From contig PKWL01000042.1 in the NCBI GenBank assembly GCA_003133225.1, positions 1 through 59,927 on the forward strand: DNA of 59,927 bases. The letters run 5' to 3'. Under the pieces are notes generated by a model, which was given only the letters and a program-made list of their open reading frames with translations, ran no database searches and had not been told where the DNA came from. Below, one piece after another: positions 19,547 through 29,008 of the stretch. This stretch comes from Janthinobacterium sp. (GTDB lineage: Bacteria > Pseudomonadota > Gammaproteobacteria > Burkholderiales > Burkholderiaceae_D). Position 1 is the stretch's first letter. The number at the start of each line of letters is the position of its first letter. The position numbers and the translations under genes were made by a program.

Positions 19547-19583
19547 GTTCTATATAAAATATAAACCGTATTTTATATAGAAC
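19547..19583 (-). promoter_or_regulatory. Candidate operator for the XRE-cupin regulator
   Basis: GTTCTATATAAAATA at 19547-19561 is exactly inverted as TATTTTATATAGAAC at 19569-19583, with 7 bp between. The repeat ends 8 bp before the regulator start codon and covers the -10 region of its promoter. A perfect 15 bp inverted repeat in this place is a strong candidate for the binding site of the dimeric regulator. Confidence 0.8.
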
Positions 19584-19599
19584 ATATTGACCATGTCAA
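19572..19599 (-). promoter_or_regulatory. Sigma-70-like promoter of the regulator-azlCD operon
   Basis: On the minus strand a perfect TTGACA (19594-19599) is followed after 16 bp by TATAAA (19572-19577). The -10 box lies inside the upstream arm of the inverted repeat, so binding there would block polymerase. Confidence 0.65.
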
Positions 19600-19656
19600 T
19601 TCTTCTCCCGGTTTTTTAGGGGGGGTGACGGCCGCCGCGGATTGGTGGCGCGACAT

Positions 19657-21477
19657 TCATTGACTCGGCTCGCTGCCGGCCTCTTCGCCACCGGCCTCAG
19701 GCGGCAGTCCAGCAGCATCGCGGGCGAACATTTCCTCCAGCTCCTGCCGCCCCTGCTTGGCCAGCGAGATCACTTGATGCTGGTCCCGGTAATGGGGATA
19801 AACCGCGCGCAGCGTCTTGAAATTATGCTCGCGGAATTGCTGCACCACCTTGCCCACCCGCTCGCTGCCATAACCGAGTTGCTGCAGCACCTGGCCGCCC
19901 AGTTGCAGTGCGGCTTCAAAGGTTTCGCGCTCCAAAATGGTCACGCCACGATCCATCAGGTCGTAGTAATGACTGACGTTGCGCGCCCGCGCCAGGATTT
20001 TAAGGTGCGGGAAATTGCGCTTGACGACGTCCACCAACGCCAAGCTGTCCCCCACATCGTCTATGGCAACGACGATCATCCGAGCCGTCTCAGCGCCGGC
20101 AGCCCGCAGCAGGTCGCTACGGGTAGCGTCGCCGTAGAATACGGTGAAGCCGAATTTGCGCAGCAAGTCGACTTGGTCCGGATCGTGATCGAGCACGGTG
20201 GCGCGGATACGGTTTGCCAACAGCAAGCGCCCGATGATCTGACCGAAACGGCCGAAGCCGGCAATGATGACGGGGCTGTCTTGAGGTTCGATCCGGTCGT
20301 CAGGTGGACGCGCCAGTTTGCGCAGGCGCGGCGCGATCAGCTGATCGTACAGCAGCAAAAGTAGCGGCGTCACCAGCATCGATAAGGCCACTACGACCAC
20401 CAGCAGCGAAGCGATTGGTGCCGTAAATACGCGGGCTGCGGCTGCTGCGCCAAACACGACGAATGCAAATTCGCCACCTTGCGCCAGCAACAAGGCGAAC
20501 AGAACTTGCTGCCCACGCGCGATCCCAAAGCGCCGGCCGAGCACGTACAGCACCGTGCTCTTGAGCGCCAGAAAGGCCAGTACCAGGCTGCTCACCAACA
20601 ACGGCCGCTGCAGCAGAACGCCAACGTCCACGGTCATCCCGACCGCGATGAAAAATAGGCCGAGCAGCAAGCCCTTGAACGGCTCGAGGTCGCTTTCCAG
20701 CGCGTGCCGGTATTCTGAATCGGCCAACAGTACCCCAGCTACGAAGCTGCCGAGCGCCATCGACAGGCCGACCCATTGCATCAGGGCCGCGATCGCGAGC
20801 ACCAGTAGCAGCGCGCTCGCCGTGAATATTTCGCGCATGCCGGTGTTGGCGATGACGCGCAGCAGCGGCCGCAGCAGGTAACGCCCGCAGACGATCAGAA
20901 GCGAAATCACCAGCGCCGATTTCAGCGCAACCAGCCAGCCTGGACCATGGCCGGCAACGGGCGCCGATCCGACGAATGGAATTAAGGCGATCATCGGAAT
21001 TGCCGCCATATCTTGAAACAGGAGGATCGACAGCCCGGCCGAACCAACCGAAGTCGCCTTCAGCTTGCGCTCCTCTAGCGTTGCTAGCGCGATCGCGGTC
21101 GACGACAGCGACAAGCCGAGGGCGCCGACCACGGCGGTTTTCCAATCCGCGCCCAGCGCCAGTGCGGCAGCGAACAAGGCTACAGTACAGCTGCCAACCT
21201 GCAAACCGCCCCAGCCGAAAATCGGCTGGCGCAATGACCACAGCCGCCGCGGTTCCAGTTCGAGCCCGATCAGAAACAGCAGCATGACCACGCCGAATTC
21301 GGAAAAGTGAAGTGTGTCTGTGACACTCTCAATCAGGCGCAAACCCCATGGTCCGATCGCCATGCCACCCAGAAGATAGCCAAGCACCGCGCCCAAGCGC
21401 AGGCGTTTCGCCAGCGGCACCACCAGCACGGCGGCGCCCAGGTAGATCAGCGTATTTGACAGTAGGTCGTGTTCCAT
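19657..21477 (-). CDS. Kef-type K+/H+ antiporter with TrkA-N domain
   Basis: A protein of 606 residues from the ATG at 21477. The first 380 residues form a CPA2 exchanger domain with many membrane helices (GYLLGGMAIGPWGL, then LSLSSTAIA and FIAVGMTVD). The rest carries a Rossmann TrkA-N domain with GFGRFGQ near residue 400 that binds nucleotide. KefB and KefC release potassium in exchange for protons during electrophile stress and are gated by glutathione adducts; similar proteins also serve in pH control. No KefF/KefG ancillary gene is adjacent. The frame is open upstream, but the family start is MEHDLL. The gene lies 118 bp downstream of, and divergent from, the region of the XRE promoter. 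Confidence 0.9.
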   Translation of the reverse strand: MEHDLLSNTLIYLGAAVLVVPLAKRLRLGAVLGYLLGGMAIGPWGLRLIESVTDTLHFSEFGVVMLLFLIGLELEPRRLWSLRQPIFGWGGLQVGSCTVALFAAALALGADWKTAVVGALGLSLSSTAIALATLEERKLKATSVGSAGLSILLFQDMAAIPMIALIPFVGSAPVAGHGPGWLVALKSALVISLLIVCGRYLLRPLLRVIANTGMREIFTASALLLVLAIAALMQWVGLSMALGSFVAGVLLADSEYRHALESDLEPFKGLLLGLFFIAVGMTVDVGVLLQRPLLVSSLVLAFLALKSTVLYVLGRRFGIARGQQVLFALLLAQGGEFAFVVFGAAAAARVFTAPIASLLVVVVALSMLVTPLLLLLYDQLIAPRLRKLARPPDDRIEPQDSPVIIAGFGRFGQIIGRLLLANRIRATVLDHDPDQVDLLRKFGFTVFYGDATRSDLLRAAGAETARMIVVAIDDVGDSLALVDVVKRNFPHLKILARARNVSHYYDLMDRGVTILERETFEAALQLGGQVLQQLGYGSERVGKVVQQFREHNFKTLRAVYPHYRDQHQVISLAKQGRQELEEMFARDAAGLPPEAGGEEAGSEPSQ

Positions 21478-21812
21478 CGCAGTTCCGATCAGGTGAGAGC
21501 ACGCAAATACTCTACCACTTGCCACCTGTGGCAAGTGACGCAAGCACAGGCCACGGAACGATTTTTACGCTGCAAATTGGCGCCTTCGCATTGCGCTCTG
21601 AAGCAGGCCTGTGCCCGTCGTAAGAGGCGGCCATGGCCTAGATGAAAAACTCGGCTAATGCGCCAAAAGGTCATACAGCAACCGATTGCGGACGCCCGTT
21701 TTCTGATGCAGCTGAAATGCCGCCGCCTGCGACGCGAATTTCACGGGCGACGGCAGTGGGGCCATTGGCTAATTGCCCGCCCGGCGATGGGCACCTTGGA
21801 ATTTTCGGCGCA
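21478..21812. other. Intergenic region between kef and hybrid kinase genes
   Basis: About 335 bp between the start of the antiporter gene and the end of the kinase gene, both on the minus strand. It should carry the antiporter promoter; no clear boxes or further gene were recognised. Confidence 0.4.
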
Positions 21813-24209
21813 TTACCGTGTGCCTTTGCTAGCAACCTTATGCGAACTACTCGCTGGCGGCAGTTCTAGCACAGCCGCCGCGAGTTTTTTCAATTCTGCG
21901 GCGCACGCTTCCAACAGCGGAGCGGTGGCGCTGTCCTTTGCACCACAGCGCAGATGCTGCCCCAGCTCAGTCGCCAGCGCCGCCACGCGGCCGGCTCCGA
22001 TCAAGCTCGAGATGCCTCTGAGGTTATGGATAATCGCATGTGCCTCATCTTGTTCGTCCGCCGCCAAGTGTGCCCCCAGCCGCGACATGTCGTCGCCGTG
22101 CATCGTAATGAAACTGCCCAGCATGTCGCGGAAATCGCCTATGCGCATGCCGGAACGCCGCCAGTTGCCATCTAGCCCCGGGGTCGTCGCCAGAATCAAG
22201 CTCAAGGCCTCGTCCGTGTCGGGCACCACCTCGGCGTTGGTTAGCACCTTAGGCAACCATTGGCCGATGGAGGCTGCGAGCGTGGCCGGCGTCACCGGCT
22301 TGCCGATGTGGCCGTTCATTCCGGCATCGAGACAACGCTGCCGATCATCGGCAAACGCATTGGCGGTCAGGGCGATGATTGGCGTATGCAAGTGCTCGGG
22401 CAACATGCGGATCGCGCGCGTGGCCGCGAGGCCATCCTTCTTCGGCATCTGCATGTCCAACAAGATGAGGTCAAAGCTGCGCGCCTGCGCGCATTCGACC
22501 GCCTCGCTGCCATTCGAGGCCACTTCGACGATACAGCCGATATCCTCCAGCATCTTCATGACGATTTCCCGGCTCAGCGGATGATCTTCCGCGTACAGCA
22601 CGCGCAAGCCGCGCAGATCCGCCACGGCTCTGGCTGCAGCTTCAGGCACGATGTCCACTTCCGGCAGCGTGATTTCGAAACTAAAGCGGCTACCGACCCC
22701 TAGTTCGCTCTCGACCTCGATTTTTCCACCCATTTGCAGCACCAGGTGCTGGCTGATCGCCAGGCCGAGCCCGGTACCGCCGCGTTCGCGCGTGGTTGAA
22801 CCGTCGGCCTGCTCGAAGGCTTGGAACAGCCGCATCCGATCCGCCGCTTCAATGCCGATGCCGGAATCCTCAACGATGAAACACAGGGTCACGCCATCCG
22901 CATCGCCTGCCAAGCAGCCGATGCGAAGGCGTACCACGCCCTCGTCGGTGAACTTAACTGCGTTGCCACACAGGTTAATTAGCACCTGCGCCAAGCGCAA
23001 GGCATCTCCGTTGAGCGAGATGCCTTGCAACCTAGGCGCAATGTCGGTCGTCAGCGTCAATCCCTTGCCCTGCGCCTGTCCTTCGACAATGCGCACGACT
23101 TTTTCCACTACCGCATCGAGCCTGAATTCGCTGAGGTCGAGCGTGAGCCGTTGGGCCTGGATTTTGGAAAGGTCGAGGACGTCGTTGATGATGGCCAGCA
23201 AATGGTCGGAAGTGGCGCAAAGCTGATCTAGCCGCGCCTTTGGTACCGCATCTTTGACCTCACGTTGCAGCAAGTGGCCAAGGCCAAGAATGACGTGCAG
23301 GGGCGTGCGGATCTCGTGGCTCATGTTAGCTAGAAACTCGCCTTTGGCGCGATCGGCCGACTCCGCCATGCGCTTGGCCTCGGCGGCGGCGCGTAGAGAA
23401 GCACGATGGAGTGTCACATCCTGTGCCATGCTAAGGACCAGGCGCCGGCCATCTTGCAATACCGCCAGCGGCGACGAGCGAAAGTCCCAGACCAGCTCGC
23501 TGCCCTTGGCCGTGCGCACTTGGTATTCGCCCTCGCGCACCGCACCGCTGATGTCATAGAGCTGACCGAAGTGATAGCGCACGGCATCGCCGCTAGTGCC
23601 GAACGCCCTCGCGATCCAGGCATCGACGGTGGCCAGTTCATCGCGCGCATATCCAGTGAGCTCCAGCCAGGTTTTATTTACCAGGAGCACTTCACCGTCT
23701 TCGGCATGCAACATGATCGGGATCGGCGCGCTATCAATCGCATCGCGGTAGCGCGCTTCGTTTTCGCGGGCGGCGGCCCGCATGGACTCGCTGCGCGCGA
23801 GTTCGAGCTTGAGCTGCTGTTTGCTGGCATAGAGGTCGAAAAAAATGGCGGCCTTAGCGAGCACCAACAAATCGCCCACGGGCTTTTCGATGTAGTCCGT
23901 CGCCCCTAGCTCATAGGCGCGCATGCGCAGGGCCTCATCGTTATGCGACGCCGTCACGAAGATGATCGGTATATGCCGGGTGGACGCTTCACCCATCAAA
24001 AATTCCGCCACTTCATAGCCGTCCATGTCCGGCATCTCGACGCTCAGAAAGATCAGGGCAAAATCGCTGTGGACGCAGGCCGCTAGAGCTTCATTGCCTG
24101 ATTGCGCAACGATCACCTGGCAGCGCAACTGGCTCAACAGTTTGCGCATCGCCGCCGCATCGGCACGATTGTCGTCAACGACGAGGATCTTCGGTGGATG
24201 CAAAGTCAT
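21813..24209 (-). CDS. Hybrid histidine kinase: pseudo-receiver-PAS-HisKA-HATPase-receiver-Hpt
   Basis: A 798-residue soluble sensor kinase. An N-terminal receiver-like domain (about 5-120) begins KILVVDDNRAD, but the phospho-acceptor position in FLSVEMPDMDG is Ser56 rather than Asp. A PAS domain (about 155-275), the HisKA motif SHEIRTPL, the HATPase motifs and a normal receiver with LLDMQMPKKDG follow. A C-terminal Hpt domain with HNLRGIS ends the protein, so the phosphorelay can run His-Asp-His in one chain. The first domain is probably a signal or partner-binding module. The gene starts 7 bp after the cheR stop and is surely cotranscribed with it. The frame is open upstream, but MTLHPPKIL is the natural start. 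Confidence 0.9.
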   Translation of the reverse strand: MTLHPPKILVVDDNRADAAAMRKLLSQLRCQVIVAQSGNEALAACVHSDFALIFLSVEMPDMDGYEVAEFLMGEASTRHIPIIFVTASHNDEALRMRAYELGATDYIEKPVGDLLVLAKAAIFFDLYASKQQLKLELARSESMRAAARENEARYRDAIDSAPIPIMLHAEDGEVLLVNKTWLELTGYARDELATVDAWIARAFGTSGDAVRYHFGQLYDISGAVREGEYQVRTAKGSELVWDFRSSPLAVLQDGRRLVLSMAQDVTLHRASLRAAAEAKRMAESADRAKGEFLANMSHEIRTPLHVILGLGHLLQREVKDAVPKARLDQLCATSDHLLAIINDVLDLSKIQAQRLTLDLSEFRLDAVVEKVVRIVEGQAQGKGLTLTTDIAPRLQGISLNGDALRLAQVLINLCGNAVKFTDEGVVRLRIGCLAGDADGVTLCFIVEDSGIGIEAADRMRLFQAFEQADGSTTRERGGTGLGLAISQHLVLQMGGKIEVESELGVGSRFSFEITLPEVDIVPEAAARAVADLRGLRVLYAEDHPLSREIVMKMLEDIGCIVEVASNGSEAVECAQARSFDLILLDMQMPKKDGLAATRAIRMLPEHLHTPIIALTANAFADDRQRCLDAGMNGHIGKPVTPATLAASIGQWLPKVLTNAEVVPDTDEALSLILATTPGLDGNWRRSGMRIGDFRDMLGSFITMHGDDMSRLGAHLAADEQDEAHAIIHNLRGISSLIGAGRVAALATELGQHLRCGAKDSATAPLLEACAAELKKLAAAVLELPPASSSHKVASKGTR

Positions 24210-24216
24210 CGGGCGC

Positions 24217-25062
24217 TCACGCCAAACTTTGTTCGGCGCGCCGGAAGATGCGATGTTCCCCGTCGAGCACCGTAAAGCCTTTGTCAACTTCCGTATGGCG
24301 TAGGCTTTCGCGCGTCCCGAGACACAGAAAGCCGCCACGGGCAAGGCTGCCGTGGAATAGGCGCAAGACGCGCTCTTGCAGCTCGCGATTAAAATAGATC
24401 AACACATTGCGGCACAACACCAGCTGCACTTCGCAAAACACGCCATCCGACACCAAATTATGATGAGCGAAAGAAATGCGCTCGCGCAGGCGCTGGTTCA
24501 TGCGAAAAAAACCGTGATCGGCGACGCAAAAGTGCGCAAAGGGCTGCTGCCCCCCCGCTTGGCGATGCCGACGCTCTGTGTCCACGAAGCTGGCCATCGG
24601 GAAAATGCCGTCCTCGGCCTTTCTAAGCGCCGCGTCATTGATATCGGTGGCATAGATCTGGGTACGGTCCAATAGACCTTCTTCGTCGAGCAAGATGGCC
24701 AAGGAATAGACCTCCTCGCCGCTGGCGCACCCGGCCAGCCAAATCTTGAGGCGGGGCCAGCTCGCCAGAACCGGCAGCACCTGTTCTCGCAAGAGTTTGA
24801 AGACGGCCGGATCGCGGAACATTTCAGTGACCGGGACCGAGAGCCGTGTCAGGATCTCGGGAAGCATGGAACCATCGCCCAGCGTGAGCGGAATTAGGTC
24901 CGCTACCGAGTGCACGCCGGTGGCGGCAGCGAGCGCCGTCACCCGGCGCTTGATGGAAGCGGGGGCATAGTGTCTGAAATCATAGCCGTGGCGGCGAAAT
25001 AGTGCCTCAAGAAACAGGTCCACCTCGATTTCGAGTATGTCTGCCTTGGTCATGTCATGCAA
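24217..25062 (-). CDS. CheR-type protein-glutamate O-methyltransferase
   Basis: A 281-residue CheR methyltransferase: an N-terminal helical domain with SIKRRV near residue 36, then the SAM-binding domain with LAGCASGEEVYS, YATDIN and CRNVLIYF. CheR enzymes transfer methyl groups from SAM to glutamates of chemoreceptors. Here no receptor, CheA or CheB is adjacent. Instead the gene sits between two large hybrid kinases (124 bp after one, 7 bp before the other), the arrangement of non-chemotaxis CheR-kinase modules that act in stress or development signalling. The methylated partner may be the 4HB/HAMP kinase upstream (inference). A second ATG three codons downstream is an alternative start. Confidence 0.9.
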   Translation of the reverse strand: MHDMTKADILEIEVDLFLEALFRRHGYDFRHYAPASIKRRVTALAAATGVHSVADLIPLTLGDGSMLPEILTRLSVPVTEMFRDPAVFKLLREQVLPVLASWPRLKIWLAGCASGEEVYSLAILLDEEGLLDRTQIYATDINDAALRKAEDGIFPMASFVDTERRHRQAGGQQPFAHFCVADHGFFRMNQRLRERISFAHHNLVSDGVFCEVQLVLCRNVLIYFNRELQERVLRLFHGSLARGGFLCLGTRESLRHTEVDKGFTVLDGEHRIFRRAEQSLA

Positions 25063-25186
25063 AAAAAATGATAAGCCGCGGGCGCCGATCGCAGCGGCAC
25101 GATGGGCTGCTTTTGCGCCGCCGTAAGCCGAGCGGCGTCCTGCGTGTTCGTCCCGGCATCTTGGTGCCTGCGGCAGAACGCCTGGC

Positions 25187-28100
25187 TCATGCCATCACCC
25201 GGCTCATCAACTGATCGATCGAGGCGAGCAGCACGTCAATATCCACCGGTTTGGACACGTAGTCGTCCGCTCCCGCATCCAGGCACTTCTCGCGGTCGCC
25301 CACCATCGCCTTGGCCGTTAGCGCGATGACCGGCAGACCGCTGAAACGCTTTTGCTTGCGGATCTCTCGGATTGCTTGGTAGCCGTCCATGCCTGGCATC
25401 ATGATGTCCATCAGGACCACGTCGATGCCTGCGACTACCTCGAGCTGATCGAGTGCAGTGCGCCCATCCTCCGCCATGACGACCCGCATTCCCCTGGCGC
25501 GCAACACTTTCGACAGAGCGAAGGTGTTGCGCATATCATCGTCAACAACGAGCACCAAAGGCCCCTCGGGGGCGTCGCCTTGCTGGCGCAGACCGCGCAG
25601 CATGCGCTGCTGGGCCTCCGTCAGGCGCTCCTGTACGCTGTGCAAAAATAAGGTGACTTCGTCGAGCAAGCGGTCGGGCGAACGCGCCCCCTTGATGACG
25701 ATCGAATCCGTGTATTCCTGTAAGGTCAAGGTGTCGTTTTCGGAAAGGTCGCGGGCCGAATAAATGACCACCGGCGGCACCGGGATGCCCTCGCCGTCAC
25801 AGCGCCTGAGCAAACTGTGGCCATCCATGTCGGGCAGCCCCAGGTCCAGAACCATGCAGTCAAAGGGCTCGTCGTCACGTAATCTGACAAACGCCTCTTC
25901 GCCACTGGCAACTTCGATAATCTCCAGATGCTCAGCCGCCAGCAAGGTGGTGACTGCCTTGCGCGTGCCTTTGTCGTCTTCCACTAGCAGCAGGCGGCGC
26001 ACGCGGGCGTGGGCAAAATGGTGAATGCGCTCAAAGGCGCCAACAATCTGCTCCTTGGTGACCGGCTTGGTGAAATAGCCGACCGCGCCCATCTGCAGTC
26101 CGCGTTGACTGGCATCCGTAGCCGACATGAAATGGACAGGGATATGGCGCGTCTCTGGGTGTTTCTTCAATTGCTCCATGACGGTCCAACCGTTCATTTC
26201 CGGCAATCCGATATCCAAAATGATGCCTGTCGGCCGATAGCGGCGCGCGAGATCGAGGCCGGCGTTGCCGTTGCCACCGATCAGGCACTTGAAGCCTTGC
26301 TTGTGCGCCAGATCGCGCACAATGCGGGCAAACGACGGATCATCCTCGATGATTAACATGATTTCGTCGTTGGGCGAGAGCAGATTGCGATCGTCTGCCA
26401 CGGCGGCGGCGGGCGCCGGGACCGAAAGCTGCTGAAGCTGCTGAGGCTGCTGAGGCTGCAGCTTGCGCATGGCCTTTGCGGCCTTGGGTAGAACCAAAGG
26501 CAACGTCAGCGAAAAATGACTGCCCGTGCCTTCTGTGCTTGCAACGATGATGTCGCCGCCGATCAGTTGCGCGAGCGTGCGCGAAATGCTCAATCCCAAG
26601 CCCGTGCCGCCATAGCGTCGGCTGGCGCTGCCATCGGCCTGCTCGAAGGCAAGAAAGATCGAATCAATTTTGTTGACGGGAATGCCTATACCGGTGTCGA
26701 CGATGTCGATCACGACATGCTGTCCTTGCCGCTGCATTTGCACGCTGACGCTACCGTGTTCGGTAAATTTTAGCGCATTGCCGATCAGATTGTTTAGAAT
26801 CTGATCCACCTTGCCCGCGTCGGCCAGTATCGCCTCTGGCAAATTGGCACCGGCGGCCACGCTAAAGTCCAGGCCCTTGGATTCGGCCAGACGGCGGAAG
26901 CGGCGTAGCAGCGAGGCGCCCAGTTCGTCCAGCGCAATTTCAACGACATGCACTTCCATCTTGCCCGCTTCCACCTTCGATAAATCGAGAATATCGTTAA
27001 TCAGATGCAGTAGATGGGTGCCGCTCTCCTCAATGACCTTGGCCGATTCCACTTGATCGGGCTGCAAGTTACCCTCTTCATTTTCTGACAGGAAACGCGC
27101 CAAGATCAGCAGGCTGTTGAGCGGCGTACGCAATTCGTGGCTCATGTTGGCCAGGAACTCCGACTTGTAACGGCTGACCGTACCGAATTCTAAGGCGCGC
27201 TGGTCGGATTCGCGGCGGCCTTCTTCCAGGACGAGGGTGTTTTGTGCCAGTTCCTCGTTGCTAGCTTGCAACTCCTCGCGTTGCACTTTCAACTCTTCTT
27301 CCGAGGCGCGCAGTTCCTCATTGCTGGCCTGAATCTGCTCGGACTGGGAACGCAATTCCTCTTCGGAGGCGCGTAGTTCATCAGCTTGCTGCTGCGATTG
27401 TTCGAGCAGCTCGCGCGTGTTTTCGCTGCGTTGCAAAATCGCCAACGTCAGTCCAATGGTCGACAGGGCCTCGTCGATCAACGCTTGCTGGTCGACGCTA
27501 AATGGTTGGAAGGCGGCGATTTCCAGCACGGCCGTCACGGTATTTTGCGACATCACTGGCGCGACCAAGATGGTGCGTGCCGCTGCTTCGCCGCTGCCCG
27601 AGGCTATGCGCAAGTAATCGTCCGGCACTTCGGTGAGAATAATGGTCTGGCGGATTTGTGCACATTGTCCGACCAGGCTTTCTCCCAGTTTGTACGATGT
27701 CGGCCTATGCGGCAGCGCCTTTAAGCCCCAACTGCCCGCCAACGAAAATGAATCGCCGACTGGCTCACGGATATAAAATACGCCCGCGCCTCCCTGCAAC
27801 AGGGGAACCAGTTTGCCAACGACGATCTGGGCAAAATCACGCGTGCTCGTCGCCGCTTGCAAAGCGGTCGACAATTCAACGGTATTGGTCTTTACCCAAC
27901 GCTGGCTTTCCAGGCGCAACGCCGCTTCCTTGAGCACCTGCAGAGCGGCGGCCATGGCGCCCAACTCGTTGTCGGCGTTAAGGTGAGGCACCTCGACACT
28001 CAAGTCGCCCTCGGCCAGGCTCGTCATGCGAGTGCGCAATTCGTCAAGCGGGCGCGTGATGCTGCGGGTAATCCAAAGCGACAGCGCGATGCTAGACGCG

Positions 28101-28690
28101 ATGATTGCGGCGAGCATGATGCCAATGATCTGCAGCGCCTCGTGACTCGTTTTCTCTGCCGTTTTCTCGGTGACGGCCGCCCTATTCGCGGCGGCGTCTT
28201 TCACCTCCTTGATTTCTTTCAAGACGGCATCGCCAAGCTGGATTGCGCGCCCGTCGTGCAAGGCGATGGCTTCGGCATGGCGGCCATTGCGTACCAGCGC
28301 GGCGATTTCATCGCGCGCGCCGCGCCAATTGGCCAGGGCTAGGTTAATCTGCTCCATTTCCCCCTTCGCCCCCAGCCATCGCTCGCGCACCAGGTCCAAG
28401 TGGTTGTCGCCTATCCGGCCTTGCTCGAGGAGCTGCTGGTTTAACTTGTCGGCGTCGGCCGGCGTACCGGCATGCGCCATTGCGACGAGGATTTTCTGGG
28501 CGACGAGGAACTCCGAGCGCACCTCCAGAATATTGGAAGTGACGGCAAACGGATAATGAAAAATATTGCTTGCCAGATCGCCCAACTGGATCACGTTACG
28601 CGCGCCTAGAACGCCCAGCAACAACGTGCCCATCAGGACCAGGGAAAATCCCAGAAAAAGCCTCGTAATGATCCGCGTGTTCTTGAGCAT
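25187..28690 (-). CDS. Membrane hybrid histidine kinase with 4HB, HAMP, GAF and three receivers
   Basis: A 1167-residue protein. Two membrane segments (about 12-32 and 187-207) enclose a four-helix-bundle periplasmic sensor; a HAMP domain (about 208-260), a GAF domain (about 275-420) and a coiled coil follow. The coil repeats an ASEEEL/ASNEEL pattern at 441-482. HisKA has His518 in SHELRTPL, and an HATPase domain ends near 755. A Gln/Pro-rich linker leads to three receiver domains, each with an intact Asp (LDIGLP, LDLGLP, MDIMMP). The four-helix bundle resembles chemoreceptor sensors, in keeping with the CheR gene downstream. It is the first gene of a three-gene signalling block. Confidence 0.92.
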   Translation of the reverse strand: MLKNTRIITRLFLGFSLVLMGTLLLGVLGARNVIQLGDLASNIFHYPFAVTSNILEVRSEFLVAQKILVAMAHAGTPADADKLNQQLLEQGRIGDNHLDLVRERWLGAKGEMEQINLALANWRGARDEIAALVRNGRHAEAIALHDGRAIQLGDAVLKEIKEVKDAAANRAAVTEKTAEKTSHEALQIIGIMLAAIIASSIALSLWITRSITRPLDELRTRMTSLAEGDLSVEVPHLNADNELGAMAAALQVLKEAALRLESQRWVKTNTVELSTALQAATSTRDFAQIVVGKLVPLLQGGAGVFYIREPVGDSFSLAGSWGLKALPHRPTSYKLGESLVGQCAQIRQTIILTEVPDDYLRIASGSGEAAARTILVAPVMSQNTVTAVLEIAAFQPFSVDQQALIDEALSTIGLTLAILQRSENTRELLEQSQQQADELRASEEELRSQSEQIQASNEELRASEEELKVQREELQASNEELAQNTLVLEEGRRESDQRALEFGTVSRYKSEFLANMSHELRTPLNSLLILARFLSENEEGNLQPDQVESAKVIEESGTHLLHLINDILDLSKVEAGKMEVHVVEIALDELGASLLRRFRRLAESKGLDFSVAAGANLPEAILADAGKVDQILNNLIGNALKFTEHGSVSVQMQRQGQHVVIDIVDTGIGIPVNKIDSIFLAFEQADGSASRRYGGTGLGLSISRTLAQLIGGDIIVASTEGTGSHFSLTLPLVLPKAAKAMRKLQPQQPQQLQQLSVPAPAAAVADDRNLLSPNDEIMLIIEDDPSFARIVRDLAHKQGFKCLIGGNGNAGLDLARRYRPTGIILDIGLPEMNGWTVMEQLKKHPETRHIPVHFMSATDASQRGLQMGAVGYFTKPVTKEQIVGAFERIHHFAHARVRRLLLVEDDKGTRKAVTTLLAAEHLEIIEVASGEEAFVRLRDDEPFDCMVLDLGLPDMDGHSLLRRCDGEGIPVPPVVIYSARDLSENDTLTLQEYTDSIVIKGARSPDRLLDEVTLFLHSVQERLTEAQQRMLRGLRQQGDAPEGPLVLVVDDDMRNTFALSKVLRARGMRVVMAEDGRTALDQLEVVAGIDVVLMDIMMPGMDGYQAIREIRKQKRFSGLPVIALTAKAMVGDREKCLDAGADDYVSKPVDIDVLLASIDQLMSRVMA

Positions 28691-29008
28691 GTTCTAGCTG
28701 CCTTGGTGGTGTCGGAATAACCGATTTGAGGACTCAGGACGGAAAGCATCGGGCCATAACAACGGACAGGACAGTCGTCCATTTCACCGGGGAAACCCAA
28801 AGCCGCCAAGCCCGGATCGTTTGGCGCCTTTTATCGAGAATGCAACGAACAACTCTAGCAGAAACCATGCCTGAGGTCAACTATTTTCAGTGCCGCTGTG
28901 GCATTTCTGCATCGGGATACGCGAGCGCCGCCGAGCGGCTTTTGCGGATTAAATTTTGCTCGCGCTTGCCATCGAATAAAAGCTCTGACGCTTTTTTTCA
29001 TGCTTGCC
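28691..29008. other. Intergenic region before the hybrid kinase block
   Basis: About 318 bp between the kinase start and the stop of the DedA-rhodanese gene, both on the minus strand. It should hold the kinase promoter; no clear motif or gene was recognised. Confidence 0.4.

Noticed and set aside
26429..26462. Repeated CTGCTGAGG units inside the hybrid kinase gene
   Set aside because: They encode the Gln/Pro-rich linker between kinase and receivers; an ordinary low-complexity linker rather than a separate repeat element.
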